Assembly (NCBI GenBank): GCA_947503525.1
Contig: CANNEA010000007.1
Coordinates: forward strand, 62,001-126,000
Source of the DNA: an uncultured Carboxylicivirga sp.
Lineage (GTDB): Bacteria > Bacteroidota > Bacteroidia > Bacteroidales > Marinilabiliaceae
Direction of reading: 5' to 3'
DNA: 64,000 nt
The translations under genes were made by a program, and so were the position numbers. Positions 27,880 through 37,087 of the stretch are shown here, in pieces (position 1 is the stretch's first letter; each line of letters starts with the position of its first letter). The notes under the pieces were generated by a model. That model made no database searches. It saw only the letters and a list, made by a program, of their open reading frames with translations, and was not told the origin of the DNA.

Positions 27880-29715
27880 ATGTGCGGAATAGTAGCATAC
27901 GTTGGTGAAAGAACTGCATACCCAATTATAGTAAAAGGGTTGCAGCGCTTAGAGTACAGGGGATATGATTCAGCCGGGTTAGCGCTGGTCAATAATGGAG
28001 TACATGTGTACAAATGCAAAGGAAAAGTTAAAGACCTTGAAAACCATGCCAATGGGAAGCCCATTTCCGGCTCAATTGGTATTGGACATACGCGTTGGGC
28101 TACACATGGTGTACCTAGTGACAACAATGCACACCCACATGTTTCTCAAAATGGTAAGTTTATAGTTGTGCACAATGGCATTATTGAAAACTATGCCCAT
28201 CTCAAAAAGGAATTAATCAACAGAGGCTATAAATTTCAAAGCGAAACGGATACCGAGGTTTTGGCTAATCTTATTGAAAATATTTATCTCGAAGAAAAAG
28301 TGGATGCTGAAATTGCCGTTCGCTCAGCACTTACAAAAGTGATTGGCGCTTATGGATTAGTTATTACTTGTACCGACGAAGAAGATCAACTTATTGCAGC
28401 TCGTAAAGGTAGCCCATTGGTTATAGGAGTTGGTGATAATGAATATTTCTTAGCCTCAGATGCAACACCAATTGTAGAATATACAGATCAGGTCATTTAT
28501 ATGAATGATGAAGAGGTCGCCGTCTTGAAAAAAGATAAACTTACTCTTAAAAGCATTCATAACGATGACAAAAAACCGAAGATTCAGAAAATCAGCTTGA
28601 GCATTGATGAGATTGACAAAGGCAATTACGATCATTTTATGCTTAAGGAAATATATGAACAACCTCTATCTATCGAAGATACCTTCCGTGGACGCATTTC
28701 TATGGATCATTCAAAAATATTCTTGGGTGGAATCATTGATGTACTGCCTCAAATTGCTGAAGCAAAGCGTGTGATTATTATTGCATGTGGAACTTCATGG
28801 CATGCAGGCCTGGTTGGCGAATATTTAATTGAGGAACTGGCCCGAACCCCAGTTGAAGTAGAATATGCCAGTGAGTTCAGATATCGTAATCCGGTAATCA
28901 ACAAGGATGATGTGATCATTGCCATTTCGCAAAGTGGTGAAACGGCGGATACGCTAGCCGCCATTAAAATGGCTAAAGAACAAGGCGCATTGATTCTTGG
29001 AATATGTAATGTTGCCGGATCATCCATTCCACGAGAAACGCATGCTGGTGTATATACACATGCCGGTCCTGAAATTGGAGTCGCCTCAACAAAGGCTTTT
29101 TCTTCGCAGGTAACTGTTTTAACCATGATGGCTATGTTGTTGGGTAAAACCAAAGGCCATCTTTCGAAGAATGAATACACCAACCTTATTCAGGAAATGA
29201 CCGAAGTGCCGGATAAGATTAAAACCATACTTAAATCGGAAGCAGAAGTGAAGAAGATTGCTGAGACCTATAAAGACGCATCTAATGCCTTATATCTTGG
29301 CCGAGGATATCTGTTTCCAGTTGCTCTCGAAGGAGCTCTTAAACTCAAGGAAATCTCCTATATTCATGCAGAAGGTTACCCTGCTGCAGAAATGAAACAT
29401 GGTCCGATTGCATTAATTGACGAAAACATGCCTGTTTTTGTTATTGCAACGAAGGACAAATCGTACGAAAAAATTGTAAGCAATATACAGGAAGTAAAGG
29501 CAAGGAATGGGAAAGTAATTGCCATAGTAACGGAAGGTGACGAAGTAATTCGAAAAATGGCGGATCACGTTATTGAGGTACCGGATTGTCATGAAGCAAT
29601 TGCGCCACTGCTAACTGTAATTCCACTACAATTTATATCTTATCACATTGCCGTCATGCGTGGCTGCAATGTTGATCAACCGCGTAATCTGGCCAAGTCA
29701 GTGACGGTTGAATAG
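27880..29715 (+). CDS. glmS: Glutamine--fructose-6-phosphate aminotransferase (isomerizing)
   Basis: Makes glucosamine-6-phosphate, the first step to UDP-GlcNAc for peptidoglycan and lipid A. The N-terminal class II glutaminase starts MCGIVAYVGER, with catalytic Cys2 exposed after Met removal. Two SIS domains follow: CGTSWHAGLVGEY near residue 305, SQSGETADTLAA near 350 and LEGALKLKEISYIHAEGY near 485. The C-terminus NLAKSVTVE is the family hallmark. At 611 residues it is full length. The 126-bp upstream gap holds only the nagB terminator and no ribozyme-like structure. Confidence 0.97.
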   Translation: MCGIVAYVGERTAYPIIVKGLQRLEYRGYDSAGLALVNNGVHVYKCKGKVKDLENHANGKPISGSIGIGHTRWATHGVPSDNNAHPHVSQNGKFIVVHNGIIENYAHLKKELINRGYKFQSETDTEVLANLIENIYLEEKVDAEIAVRSALTKVIGAYGLVITCTDEEDQLIAARKGSPLVIGVGDNEYFLASDATPIVEYTDQVIYMNDEEVAVLKKDKLTLKSIHNDDKKPKIQKISLSIDEIDKGNYDHFMLKEIYEQPLSIEDTFRGRISMDHSKIFLGGIIDVLPQIAEAKRVIIIACGTSWHAGLVGEYLIEELARTPVEVEYASEFRYRNPVINKDDVIIAISQSGETADTLAAIKMAKEQGALILGICNVAGSSIPRETHAGVYTHAGPEIGVASTKAFSSQVTVLTMMAMLLGKTKGHLSKNEYTNLIQEMTEVPDKIKTILKSEAEVKKIAETYKDASNALYLGRGYLFPVALEGALKLKEISYIHAEGYPAAEMKHGPIALIDENMPVFVIATKDKSYEKIVSNIQEVKARNGKVIAIVTEGDEVIRKMADHVIEVPDCHEAIAPLLTVIPLQFISYHIAVMRGCNVDQPRNLAKSVTVE

Positions 29716-29774
29716 TACTTTCTTTTCTCTCAAAGGGAAGTACTTGTAATACTTTTAAGGTTTATCTCTCAGTA

Positions 29775-29813
29775 AAAGCCCGATTGAAACGTCAATCGGG
29801 CTTTACTATTTTT
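29775..29813 (+). terminator. Intrinsic terminator after glmS
   Basis: A 13-bp perfect stem (AAAGCCCGATTGA with its complement, loop AACG) is followed by an ACTATTTTTGTTTT tail. It also lies just beyond the convergent rfbB stop. Confidence 0.85.
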
Positions 29814-29832
29814 GTTTTATTTCATAGGGGTA

Positions 29833-30885
29833 TTATCGCTTTTCGTATTGTTCTTTATAATACTTCTCATAATCACCAGATAGAATGTTATTGTTCCACT
29901 CTTCATTGGCCAAATACCAATCTACCGTTTTCACAATACCTTCTTCAAACTGTAATGAAGGTTCCCACCCTAACTCATTCATTAACTTTGATGAATCAAT
30001 GGCATAACGCATATCATGTCCAGCCCTATCTTTCACATAGGTGATCAACTTAGCTGATTCTCCTTTTTCACGATCTAATTTGTCATCCATTACTTCGCAT
30101 AACTTGTGAATCAAATCAATATTAGTCCATTCATTAATTCCACCGATATTGTAGGTTTCACCTAGTTTACCCTCTCGATAAATTAAATCGATTGCAACCG
30201 CATGATCAATCACATATAACCAATCACGAATGTTCTCACCTTTACCATAAATTGGAATAGGCTTGTTGTTCTTAATATTATTGATTGCCAAAGGAATCAA
30301 TTTCTCAGGAAACTGATTTGGACCGTAATTATTGGAGCAATTTGAAATTACCACAGGCAGCCCATAAGTATGATAATAAGCTCTCACAAGATGATCAGAA
30401 CTTGCTTTAGATGATGAGTATGGACTTCGAGGATCATAAGAAGTTGTTTCGATAAACAAACCAGTTTCGCCCAACGAACCATATACCTCATCAGTAGAAA
30501 TATGATAGAAACGCTTGTCGTCCATATTATCCTTCCATATGCTACGTGCAGCATTTAATAAATTAACCGTTCCTAAAATATTGGTCTTGATAAAAGCCAA
30601 TGGATCAGCAATGGATCTATCCACATGCGATTCTGCTGCCAGATGAACTACGCCATCAAATTGATACTCAACAAATAATTTTGTTATTAAATCTTCATCT
30701 GTAATATCCGCTTTAAGGAAAGTATAATTTGGCTTAGCCTCAATATCCTTAAGGTTTTCCAGATTACCCGCATAGGTTAAAACATCTAAATTGTAAATTT
30801 GTGTGTCCGGATAATTATTTACAAATAATCGTACAACATGAGATCCAATAAATCCTGCACCTCCTGTAATTAATATCTTTTTCAT
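29833..30885 (-). CDS. rfbB: dTDP-glucose 4,6-dehydratase
   Basis: Makes dTDP-4-keto-6-deoxyglucose, precursor of rhamnose and other deoxysugars in surface polysaccharides. Extended SDR fold: NAD-binding GGAGFIGSHV at residues 7-16, STDEVYG near 133, the YSSSKASSDH active-site region (Tyr-x3-Lys) near 160, and SNNYGPNQFPEKLIP near 190. The 350-residue length is normal. It stands alone, apart from rfbACD genes, which are not in the window. A good promoter lies about 45 bp upstream. Confidence 0.95.
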   Translation of the reverse strand: MKKILITGGAGFIGSHVVRLFVNNYPDTQIYNLDVLTYAGNLENLKDIEAKPNYTFLKADITDEDLITKLFVEYQFDGVVHLAAESHVDRSIADPLAFIKTNILGTVNLLNAARSIWKDNMDDKRFYHISTDEVYGSLGETGLFIETTSYDPRSPYSSSKASSDHLVRAYYHTYGLPVVISNCSNNYGPNQFPEKLIPLAINNIKNNKPIPIYGKGENIRDWLYVIDHAVAIDLIYREGKLGETYNIGGINEWTNIDLIHKLCEVMDDKLDREKGESAKLITYVKDRAGHDMRYAIDSSKLMNELGWEPSLQFEEGIVKTVDWYLANEEWNNNILSGDYEKYYKEQYEKR

Positions 30886-30930
30886 TCTGCTAATTTTTCA
30901 ATAATACAAGTTTTGGAATCAAGCTAAGTC

Positions 30931-30963
30931 CAAATATAAAACACTATTACACGATAAACACAA
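30931..30963 (-). promoter_or_regulatory. Bacteroidota-type promoter for rfbB
   Basis: On the minus strand TTG (30963-30961), a 22-bp spacer and TATATTTG (30938-30931) match the -33/-7 consensus; the predicted start of transcription is about 40 bp before the rfbB ATG. Confidence 0.6.
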
Positions 30964-31038
30964 GAGGCATACAATTTTACACCAACGCAAGTTTTATATC
31001 GATAAACATATTACATTAAGCTACTGAATATTAATAAC

Positions 31039-31071
31039 AAAAAAAGCCTTGACCAAAATCTGATCAAGGCT
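31039..31071 (-). terminator. Intrinsic terminator after ribE
   Basis: On the minus strand a 10-bp stem with one G-U pair (AGCCTTGATC / GGTCAAGGCT) is followed by seven T. It lies 20 bp after the ribE stop. Confidence 0.88.
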
Positions 31072-31090
31072 AATTGTGTAATTTATATTT

Positions 31091-31696
31091 CTAGTTCTGT
31101 AATGCCATTATTCGACTTATGTATTTACCTAATATATCAAATTCAAGATTAACGGTAGATCCATCCTTTATTTGATGGAAATTCGTGAAATCATAGGTAT
31201 AAGGTATAATAGCAACAGAGAATTGATCATTTTTGCTGTTAACAACAGTTAAGCTAACTCCATTTACAGTTACAGAACCCTTTTCAACGGTCATATATCC
31301 TTGCGAAGCTTTTTCCTTATCAATCACATATTGAAAAGTAAAATACCAACTCCCGTCAGCTTCTTTAACTTCAATACATTTTGCTGTTTGATCAACATGA
31401 CCTTGAACGATATGACCATCCAAACGACCATTCATAATCATGCTTCGCTCAAGGTTTACCTTATCACCTATATTTAGTAAACCCAAATTCGATTTCTCAA
31501 GTGTTTCTTTAATAGCTGTTACAGTATAAGTTTTGCCTTCCTTTTTTACAACAGTTAGGCAAACTCCATTGTGAGCTATACTTTGATCAATTTTTAATTC
31601 ATCGGTAAAACTACACTCCAAAGTTAAATGCAGATTTCCTTTATCTTGCTCAAGACCAACAACCGTGGCCGCCTCTTCAACTATACCTGAAAACAT
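31091..31696 (-). CDS. ribE: Riboflavin synthase alpha chain
   Basis: Dismutates two 6,7-dimethyl-8-ribityllumazine molecules to riboflavin. Two tandem lumazine-binding domains are visible: MFSGIVEE plus SIAHNGVCLTVV (residues 1-55) and GHIVQGHVDQTA plus KGSVTVNGVSLTVV (about 95-155). The 201-residue length is standard. It is a single gene with its own terminator. No FMN riboswitch-like structure is visible in the 139-bp upstream gap. Confidence 0.96.
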   Translation of the reverse strand: MFSGIVEEAATVVGLEQDKGNLHLTLECSFTDELKIDQSIAHNGVCLTVVKKEGKTYTVTAIKETLEKSNLGLLNIGDKVNLERSMIMNGRLDGHIVQGHVDQTAKCIEVKEADGSWYFTFQYVIDKEKASQGYMTVEKGSVTVNGVSLTVVNSKNDQFSVAIIPYTYDFTNFHQIKDGSTVNLEFDILGKYISRIMALQN

Positions 31697-31835
31697 TTTA
31701 AAGTCCTTTATGTTAGTATCATCAAATATCTTAAATGGCTAAAATAATCGAAAAAAAGCATTTAATAAATGACTTAAGCCTTTTTTAGCCTTTGATTATA
31801 TTTCGTACTTTTCGAAATCAATAAAATCATATGTC

Positions 31836-32240
31836 ATGACGACCATAAAAACAACCTACTTAGGTGAACTTAGAACAGAAAATACACATATTCAGTCTGG
31901 TTCAAAAATTATAACAGACGCGCCCTGTGACAACAGAGGTAAGGGTGAAGCTTTTTCTCCAACGGATATGCTGGCAACTGCTCTAGGGAATTGCATTATG
32001 ACCATTATGGGAATTAAAGCAATGGATAATGGTATTGATTTAGTTGGCACTGAATTGGACATCAAAAAAATAATGGCTGATAATCCAAGGCGTGTAGATG
32101 AGGTAATTATAGAATTTAATTTTCCTCAAAAGAATTATAGCGCAGAGGATAAAACATTAATTGAGAGCGTAGCTGGAACAAGTCCTGTACCCTTAAGTGT
32201 TCATCCGGATTTAAAACAAACAATAAAATTTAACTGGTAA
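31836..32240 (+). CDS. OsmC/Ohr family protein
   Basis: A 134-residue member of the OsmC family, whose classical members are thiol peroxidases acting on organic hydroperoxides. The first conserved Cys is present (Cys53 in ALGNCIMTIMG, after EAFSPTDMLA). The second Cys, normally in a CPVxxSLxP motif near the C-terminus, is Ser here (SPVPLSVHP). Classical two-Cys peroxidase chemistry is therefore unlikely, as in the YhfA-like branch. It precedes an SDR gene by 9 bp on the same strand. Confidence 0.88.
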   Translation: MTTIKTTYLGELRTENTHIQSGSKIITDAPCDNRGKGEAFSPTDMLATALGNCIMTIMGIKAMDNGIDLVGTELDIKKIMADNPRRVDEVIIEFNFPQKNYSAEDKTLIESVAGTSPVPLSVHPDLKQTIKFNW

Positions 32241-32249
32241 TTACCGTAC

Positions 32250-33245
32250 ATGATATTTGTTACTGGGGGAACAGGATTAGTTGGTTCACATTTGCTGTAC
32301 AAACTGGCAAGTGAAGGACACAAAATTAGAGCATTATGTCGGCCAGGAAGATCTTTGGATGATGTTGGCAAAATATTCCAATTTTATAAAGGTGGGCATT
32401 TACTAAATCAAGTTGAATGGTATGAAGGAGATTTGTTAGATTACTTCTCCTTACGAGATGCCTTAAAAGGTGCAACTCATGTGTATCACTGTGCCGCAAT
32501 GGTATCCTTTAAGCCAAGTGATGCAGCAGAAATGTTTGCCACTAATGTGGAAGGTACTGCTAACTTGATTAACGCTTCCATCGAAGTGAGAATTGACAAG
32601 TTGTGCTTTGTGAGTTCAATTGCAACACTTGGAAGTACAATAAATGGAGATGCAATAGATGAATCAACTTTTTGGCAAAATGATGACAATCACTCCGTTT
32701 ATTCGCAGAGTAAATTCAAGTCCGAAATGGAAGTGTGGCGTGGGACAAAAGAAGGTCTGAAAGCAATTATTGTTAATCCATCTGTTATCATCGGACCTGT
32801 TGCTATGAAAAGAAGTACAGGTCAGTTATTCAAAACCGTTCTTAATGGGATGAAGTTTTACACCATAGGCGCAACCGGCTTTGTTGATGTGCGTGATGTC
32901 GTTTCCTCAATGATTAAGCTAACTAATAGCGATGTAGAGAACGAACGATTTGTAATTAATAGTGAGAATTTAAGCTATAAGACTTTTCTGGGTATGATTG
33001 CTGATGCCTTACATGTTAAAACTCCAAAATATCAAGCCCAAAGGTGGGTAGTTAGTTTAGCCTGGAGATTCGAGCGTTTACGTTATTATTTGACCCGAAA
33101 GGAACCCAGATTAACGAAAGAAACAGCACGTACTTCGCAGCATCAATCGACATACTCAAATGTAAAATATAAGGAATACCACGACACTACGCATATTCCA
33201 ATAAAGGAATCTATTCAAAATACGGTAGAGTATTTACAAGGATAA
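32250..33245 (+). CDS. NAD-dependent epimerase/dehydratase family protein (extended SDR)
   Basis: A 331-residue extended short-chain dehydrogenase/reductase. The dinucleotide-binding GGTGLVGSHL lies at residues 5-14, the CAAMVSF segment near 80 and the active-site YSQSK (Tyr-x3-Lys) near 150, with SSIATLG before it. The closest known types are dihydroflavonol-reductase-like or 3-beta-HSD-like SDRs; the substrate cannot be told. It forms a pair with the OsmC-like gene 9 bp upstream and ends at a strong terminator shared with the convergent punA. Confidence 0.88.
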   Translation: MIFVTGGTGLVGSHLLYKLASEGHKIRALCRPGRSLDDVGKIFQFYKGGHLLNQVEWYEGDLLDYFSLRDALKGATHVYHCAAMVSFKPSDAAEMFATNVEGTANLINASIEVRIDKLCFVSSIATLGSTINGDAIDESTFWQNDDNHSVYSQSKFKSEMEVWRGTKEGLKAIIVNPSVIIGPVAMKRSTGQLFKTVLNGMKFYTIGATGFVDVRDVVSSMIKLTNSDVENERFVINSENLSYKTFLGMIADALHVKTPKYQAQRWVVSLAWRFERLRYYLTRKEPRLTKETARTSQHQSTYSNVKYKEYHDTTHIPIKESIQNTVEYLQG

Positions 33246-33250
33246 AGATA

Positions 33251-33284
33251 AATCGGATCTTAAACAGATCCGATTCTTTTTTTT
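33251..33284 (+). terminator. Intrinsic terminator between SDR gene and punA copy 2
   Basis: A 10-bp perfect stem (AATCGGATCT, 5-nt loop, complement) is followed by a CTTTTTTTT run. The stop codon of the convergent punA gene overlaps the end of the T run. Confidence 0.88.
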
Positions 33285-34095
33285 ATAATGAAGCCACTAG
33301 TTCTTTAATTACTTTAGTCATGTGAGGTTCTGCAGCAGCCGCTACTTTCTGAACTTCCTCGTGCGACACTTCAACTATTTGACCTGGCACTCCCGAATCA
33401 GTTATAATTGAAATACCAAACGTAGTCATATCCATATGGCGGGCAACGATGATTTCAGGCACAGTAGACATTCCTACAGCATCACCACCTAGCACCCTAA
33501 ACATCTTGTATTCAGCTGGTGTCTCAAAAGTTGGACCAGTAGTACCTACATAAACCCCTTGCTTTAAATCAATTTGGTTTGACTTTCCAATTTCAAGTGC
33601 CTTAGCAACAAGCTTTTTACTGTAAGGCTCACTCATGTCCGGAAACCTCGGTCCCAATTCATTATGATTTTTTCCCATCAATGGATTATCACCAAACATA
33701 TTGATCTGATCAGTTATCACCATAATATCACCCACTACAAAATCAGGGTTCAAACCACCACTGGCATTTGAAACAATTAATGTTTCAATTCCCATTGCTT
33801 TCATTACTCTAACTGGCAAAGTTACTTCCTGCATCGAATAGCCTTCATAGTAATGAAAGCGGCCTTGCATAGCTAGCACTTCAACTTGTCCAATTTTACC
33901 AAAAATTAATCTTCCACTATGACCTTCCACAGTTGAAACCGGAAAATTAGGTATATCCTCATATGAAATTGATTTCTCAATCTCAATCTCCTCTACTAAA
34001 CCTCCTAATCCGGTACCTAAAATAATACCAATAGCTGGGGTTAGCCCACTCTGTCCTGACAAAAAATCAGCTGTTTGTCTGATGGTCTCTAACAT
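33283..34095 (-). CDS. punA: Purine nucleoside phosphorylase (trimeric type), copy 2
   Basis: A second trimeric PNP of 270 residues, clearly paralogous to the one at 734-1561. Shared blocks include GIILGTGLG near residues 22-30, MQGRFHYYEGYSMQ near 75-88 and AVGMSTVPEIIVA near 200. The purine-contacting position is Asp (ITD), as in copy 1. Its start lies inside lpxK (29-bp overlap), and the sppA-lpxK-punA order is common in Bacteroidota. This context suggests it is the ancestral copy and the one at 734 the extra. Confidence 0.94.
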   Translation of the reverse strand: MLETIRQTADFLSGQSGLTPAIGIILGTGLGGLVEEIEIEKSISYEDIPNFPVSTVEGHSGRLIFGKIGQVEVLAMQGRFHYYEGYSMQEVTLPVRVMKAMGIETLIVSNASGGLNPDFVVGDIMVITDQINMFGDNPLMGKNHNELGPRFPDMSEPYSKKLVAKALEIGKSNQIDLKQGVYVGTTGPTFETPAEYKMFRVLGGDAVGMSTVPEIIVARHMDMTTFGISIITDSGVPGQIVEVSHEEVQKVAAAAEPHMTKVIKELVASL

Positions 34096-35152
34096 AGTTA
34101 CGTATAATTTTTACTAGTGTTGTTTCTTCGTTAAATAGAATTCTTAATTCAATAGGGATATATAACATTCGTTCCATGAACTCAATATTCATGCCATTTA
34201 AGCGCGTATAATCTTTCTCTGTAGTAATAATCAATCCATTCTCTCCCAGTTCATCCATAGCAGATTTGATACTCGTAATATCCGTAGCACTAAAATGATG
34301 ATGATCAGGAAAAGTGAAGTGCTTTTTTACATTAAAACGTTCATTCAAATAGTTTATAAAAGGTTCAGGACGTGCAATACCTGTTAATGCAATTACCGAA
34401 CTCTTATTTGAAATGATATTTTCATCTTTACAAACAAACTTTCCATAGTTTACTGCTGAGAAAAAAACGCTTTGCTCTTTAAGCGGATTAATTCTGTCAA
34501 GCCACTTTTGTTTATCAAGTATGGACATATCACCTGGACACTTATTAACCAGGATTACATCCGCTCTTTTTTGACCTTTAGCCCTTTCTCTTAAATCGCC
34601 TGCCGGAAAAGGCAGATCATCCCATAGCGGCCTGTTATAGTCAATAACAAGAATAGATAATCCAGCTTGCACATAACGATGTTGATAGGCGTCATCCATC
34701 AAAATAACTTCGGCCTCAGTATCTTTCTGAATTTTAGCTATACCATCAACTCGTTTTTCAGCAACAACAACTTCGATTTCCGGAAATTTACTTAAAACCT
34801 GATAAGGTTCATCACCTATTAGTGCGGCTGTACTATTTGTATTTGCGAGCACGACACCCTGGGTTTTTCGTTTATAGCCTCTACTCAACAATGCCAATTT
34901 GTAATCAGCCTTCAATAAACGAATACAAAACTCAGTTAGAGGTGTTTTACCGGTTCCTCCAACTGTAATATTACCTATCGATATAATCGCTTGATTATAT
35001 TGCTCAGAATGCAAAAGTTGCCAATCAAAACACTTGTTTCGAATGTCAGTTATAAGGCCGTAAAGAAGACTGAAAGGATATAATGCCTTGCGAAGTTGCA
35101 TGAATAAATGTCCTGATAAAAAATCCGGTTGACTTAAAAAGCCAACCTTCAT
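34067..35152 (-). CDS. lpxK: Tetraacyldisaccharide 4'-kinase
   Basis: Phosphorylates the lipid A disaccharide at the 4' position at the inner membrane, so the organism makes lipid A. The P-loop NITVGGTGKTPLTEF lies near residues 58-72. A hydrophobic N-terminal stretch (about 18-35) would hold it to the membrane. The VILMDDAYQHR motif near residues 145-155 is family-typical. At 361 residues it is normal. It lies 9 bp after sppA and overlaps punA by 29 bp. Confidence 0.95.
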   Translation of the reverse strand: MKVGFLSQPDFLSGHLFMQLRKALYPFSLLYGLITDIRNKCFDWQLLHSEQYNQAIISIGNITVGGTGKTPLTEFCIRLLKADYKLALLSRGYKRKTQGVVLANTNSTAALIGDEPYQVLSKFPEIEVVVAEKRVDGIAKIQKDTEAEVILMDDAYQHRYVQAGLSILVIDYNRPLWDDLPFPAGDLRERAKGQKRADVILVNKCPGDMSILDKQKWLDRINPLKEQSVFFSAVNYGKFVCKDENIISNKSSVIALTGIARPEPFINYLNERFNVKKHFTFPDHHHFSATDITSIKSAMDELGENGLIITTEKDYTRLNGMNIEFMERMLYIPIELRILFNEETTLVKIIRNYVRDHQTNS

Positions 35153-35161
35153 TCTAATTTC

Positions 35162-36925
35162 TTATTGTATTTCTACCATATATGGCATACGTGCCTGAAT
35201 CTGATGGCCATTCCTTAAACTCTCCAAAGTTTCAAGATATTTATACTCTTCACCCATTATCGATTTTCCTATAAACATCTTGGCTTCACCACTTAAGTCT
35301 TTTAATAATTGCTCAATTGGATCCGGTATTTTTGGCAGTTCAACTAATCTGTACTTTTCAAGTTCAGCAGCCTCTTTAGCTAATTCAATAGCCGAATTCA
35401 ATCCGCCCAAAGCATCGATCAATTTATTGTCAATGGCATTGCTACCACTCCAAACCCGACCTTGTCCAATCTCATCAATGGCCTCTTTCGTTGTTTCACG
35501 ACCATCAGCACAGCGACCTATAAATAAATCGTATCCTCTTTCAACATAAGCCTGCATCAATGCTTTTTCTTCTCTTCTGAAAGGACGCGTTAGACTTGGC
35601 ATATCGGAAAACTCATTGGTCTTAACACCATCGAAACTAAGGCCAATCTTTTTTGTCATTTTATCAGCGTTTGGAATCATCCCAAAAATACCGATCGAAC
35701 CTGTTAAGGTAGTTGGACTGGCAACTATTTGATCAGCAGCACAAGCAATATAGTATCCACCAGATGCAGCCACATCACCCATTGAAACAATTACCGGCTT
35801 TACTTCTTTAGCTAACTTTACTTCACGCCATATAATTTCTGAGCCCAATGCTGAACCTCCGGGAGAATTTACACGCAAAACAATTGCTTTAATAGAGCTA
35901 TCTCGTCTTGCCTTACGAATGGTTTTGGACAAATCATCCGATTGAATTCCATCCTGTGAACCTCCATCGATAGCACCCTGAGCATAGATTACAGCAATTT
36001 TATCTTTAACAAAACCTTTACCCTCTCTAGGTACATACACCTTTGCATATTTGCTACTCTTAACTGCATTAAGGTCATCTTTTGCCTCTGTCTCTGTTAT
36101 TTCCTTAATCTCTTCAATAAACTCATCTTTATATTTAAGTCCATCAATTAATCCATTATCCATTAGCAGCTGTGGATCTTTAAATAATGGCATTTGATCA
36201 GCAACATTATCAATCAAGTCAGGCTCAACGCCTCTTGCTTCAGCTAGTTTGACTTTAACATGATTCCACATCGAATTCAAGTAGACTTCTGTTTGTAAAC
36301 GGGCAGGTTTACTCATTTCTTTTAAAGTAAATGGTTCAACTGCAGATTTAAATTCCCCATGTCTTACAATTTGCATTTCCACTCCAAGCTTATCTAGTGT
36401 TCCTTTAAAGAACGTACGTTCTGCATACATTCCTTTTAGATCAACCATACCCGAAGGATTTAAATAAAGTTTATCACAAACCGAAGCCATATAATACCCC
36501 TTCTGCGTGTAGATTGGAGAAAAACTATAAATAAATTTACCTGTGGTTTTAAAATCTATTAATGCATCTCTTATTTCTTCAATTGTTGCATACCCAGCAG
36601 TTAAAAGTCCTGTCTCCAAAACAATCCCAACAATATTGTCATCACGTTTAGCTTTTTCGATATTAGCTAATAATCGATTTAATCCTTCAACCGAAGCTTG
36701 CCCGGATAAATTAGCCATTGCATCCTCAAAAGGATTTTCTACAACTCTATCAACAATTTGTCCTTCAAGATTAAGAACCAGAATAGTATTTTCCTTTATT
36801 TTAACTTCTGTGTCACCTGAAGCAGCAACAGCAGATAAAATTATAACAAGAAGGATAATAAAAACGAAAGCCGCCACAATTCCACCCGCAAAAGTGGCCA
36901 ACATGTATTTAAAAAACTTTACCAT
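35162..36925 (-). CDS. sppA: Signal peptide peptidase SppA (67K type)
   Basis: Inner-membrane serine protease that degrades cleaved signal peptides. One N-terminal transmembrane helix covers residues about 9-33. It is the long form with two S49 domains (587 residues). The catalytic Lys is in GEFKSAVEPF near residue 200, and the Ser is in VAASGGYYIACAAD near 390. It is the first gene of the sppA-lpxK-punA operon and is divergent from folK. Confidence 0.95.
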   Translation of the reverse strand: MVKFFKYMLATFAGGIVAAFVFIILLVIILSAVAASGDTEVKIKENTILVLNLEGQIVDRVVENPFEDAMANLSGQASVEGLNRLLANIEKAKRDDNIVGIVLETGLLTAGYATIEEIRDALIDFKTTGKFIYSFSPIYTQKGYYMASVCDKLYLNPSGMVDLKGMYAERTFFKGTLDKLGVEMQIVRHGEFKSAVEPFTLKEMSKPARLQTEVYLNSMWNHVKVKLAEARGVEPDLIDNVADQMPLFKDPQLLMDNGLIDGLKYKDEFIEEIKEITETEAKDDLNAVKSSKYAKVYVPREGKGFVKDKIAVIYAQGAIDGGSQDGIQSDDLSKTIRKARRDSSIKAIVLRVNSPGGSALGSEIIWREVKLAKEVKPVIVSMGDVAASGGYYIACAADQIVASPTTLTGSIGIFGMIPNADKMTKKIGLSFDGVKTNEFSDMPSLTRPFRREEKALMQAYVERGYDLFIGRCADGRETTKEAIDEIGQGRVWSGSNAIDNKLIDALGGLNSAIELAKEAAELEKYRLVELPKIPDPIEQLLKDLSGEAKMFIGKSIMGEEYKYLETLESLRNGHQIQARMPYMVEIQ

Positions 36926-37022
36926 AATAAATGATTTGAGTTAGCAAGGTTTGTTAATAATTAAGATCTTTAACAAAAGTATTAAAAATAACGGTGTAAT
37001 GCATACTTTTATCAAAAGGAAT

Positions 37023-37052
37023 AAAATTAAACCAAATGGTCGGTTTAATTTT
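37023..37052. repeat. Perfect 11-bp inverted repeat upstream of folK
   Basis: AAAATTAAACC at 37023-37033 and its exact complement at 37042-37052 flank an 8-nt centre (AAATGGTC). It lies 35 bp before folK in the sppA-folK divergent gap. It could be a transcription-factor operator or an RNA hairpin; there is no T run, so it is not a classical terminator. Confidence 0.7.
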
Positions 37053-37087
37053 CTAACACGGTTGTTTTTCAGATATATGAACAATAA

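Noticed and set aside
27702-28127. Open frame of 141 codons on the minus strand across the nagB/glmS junction
   Set aside because: It overlaps the strongly conserved start of glmS and the end of nagB and has no recognisable protein features.
36974-36981. TACTTTTG on the minus strand as the sppA -7 element
   Set aside because: There is no TTG at a proper distance upstream, so it was not listed as a promoter.
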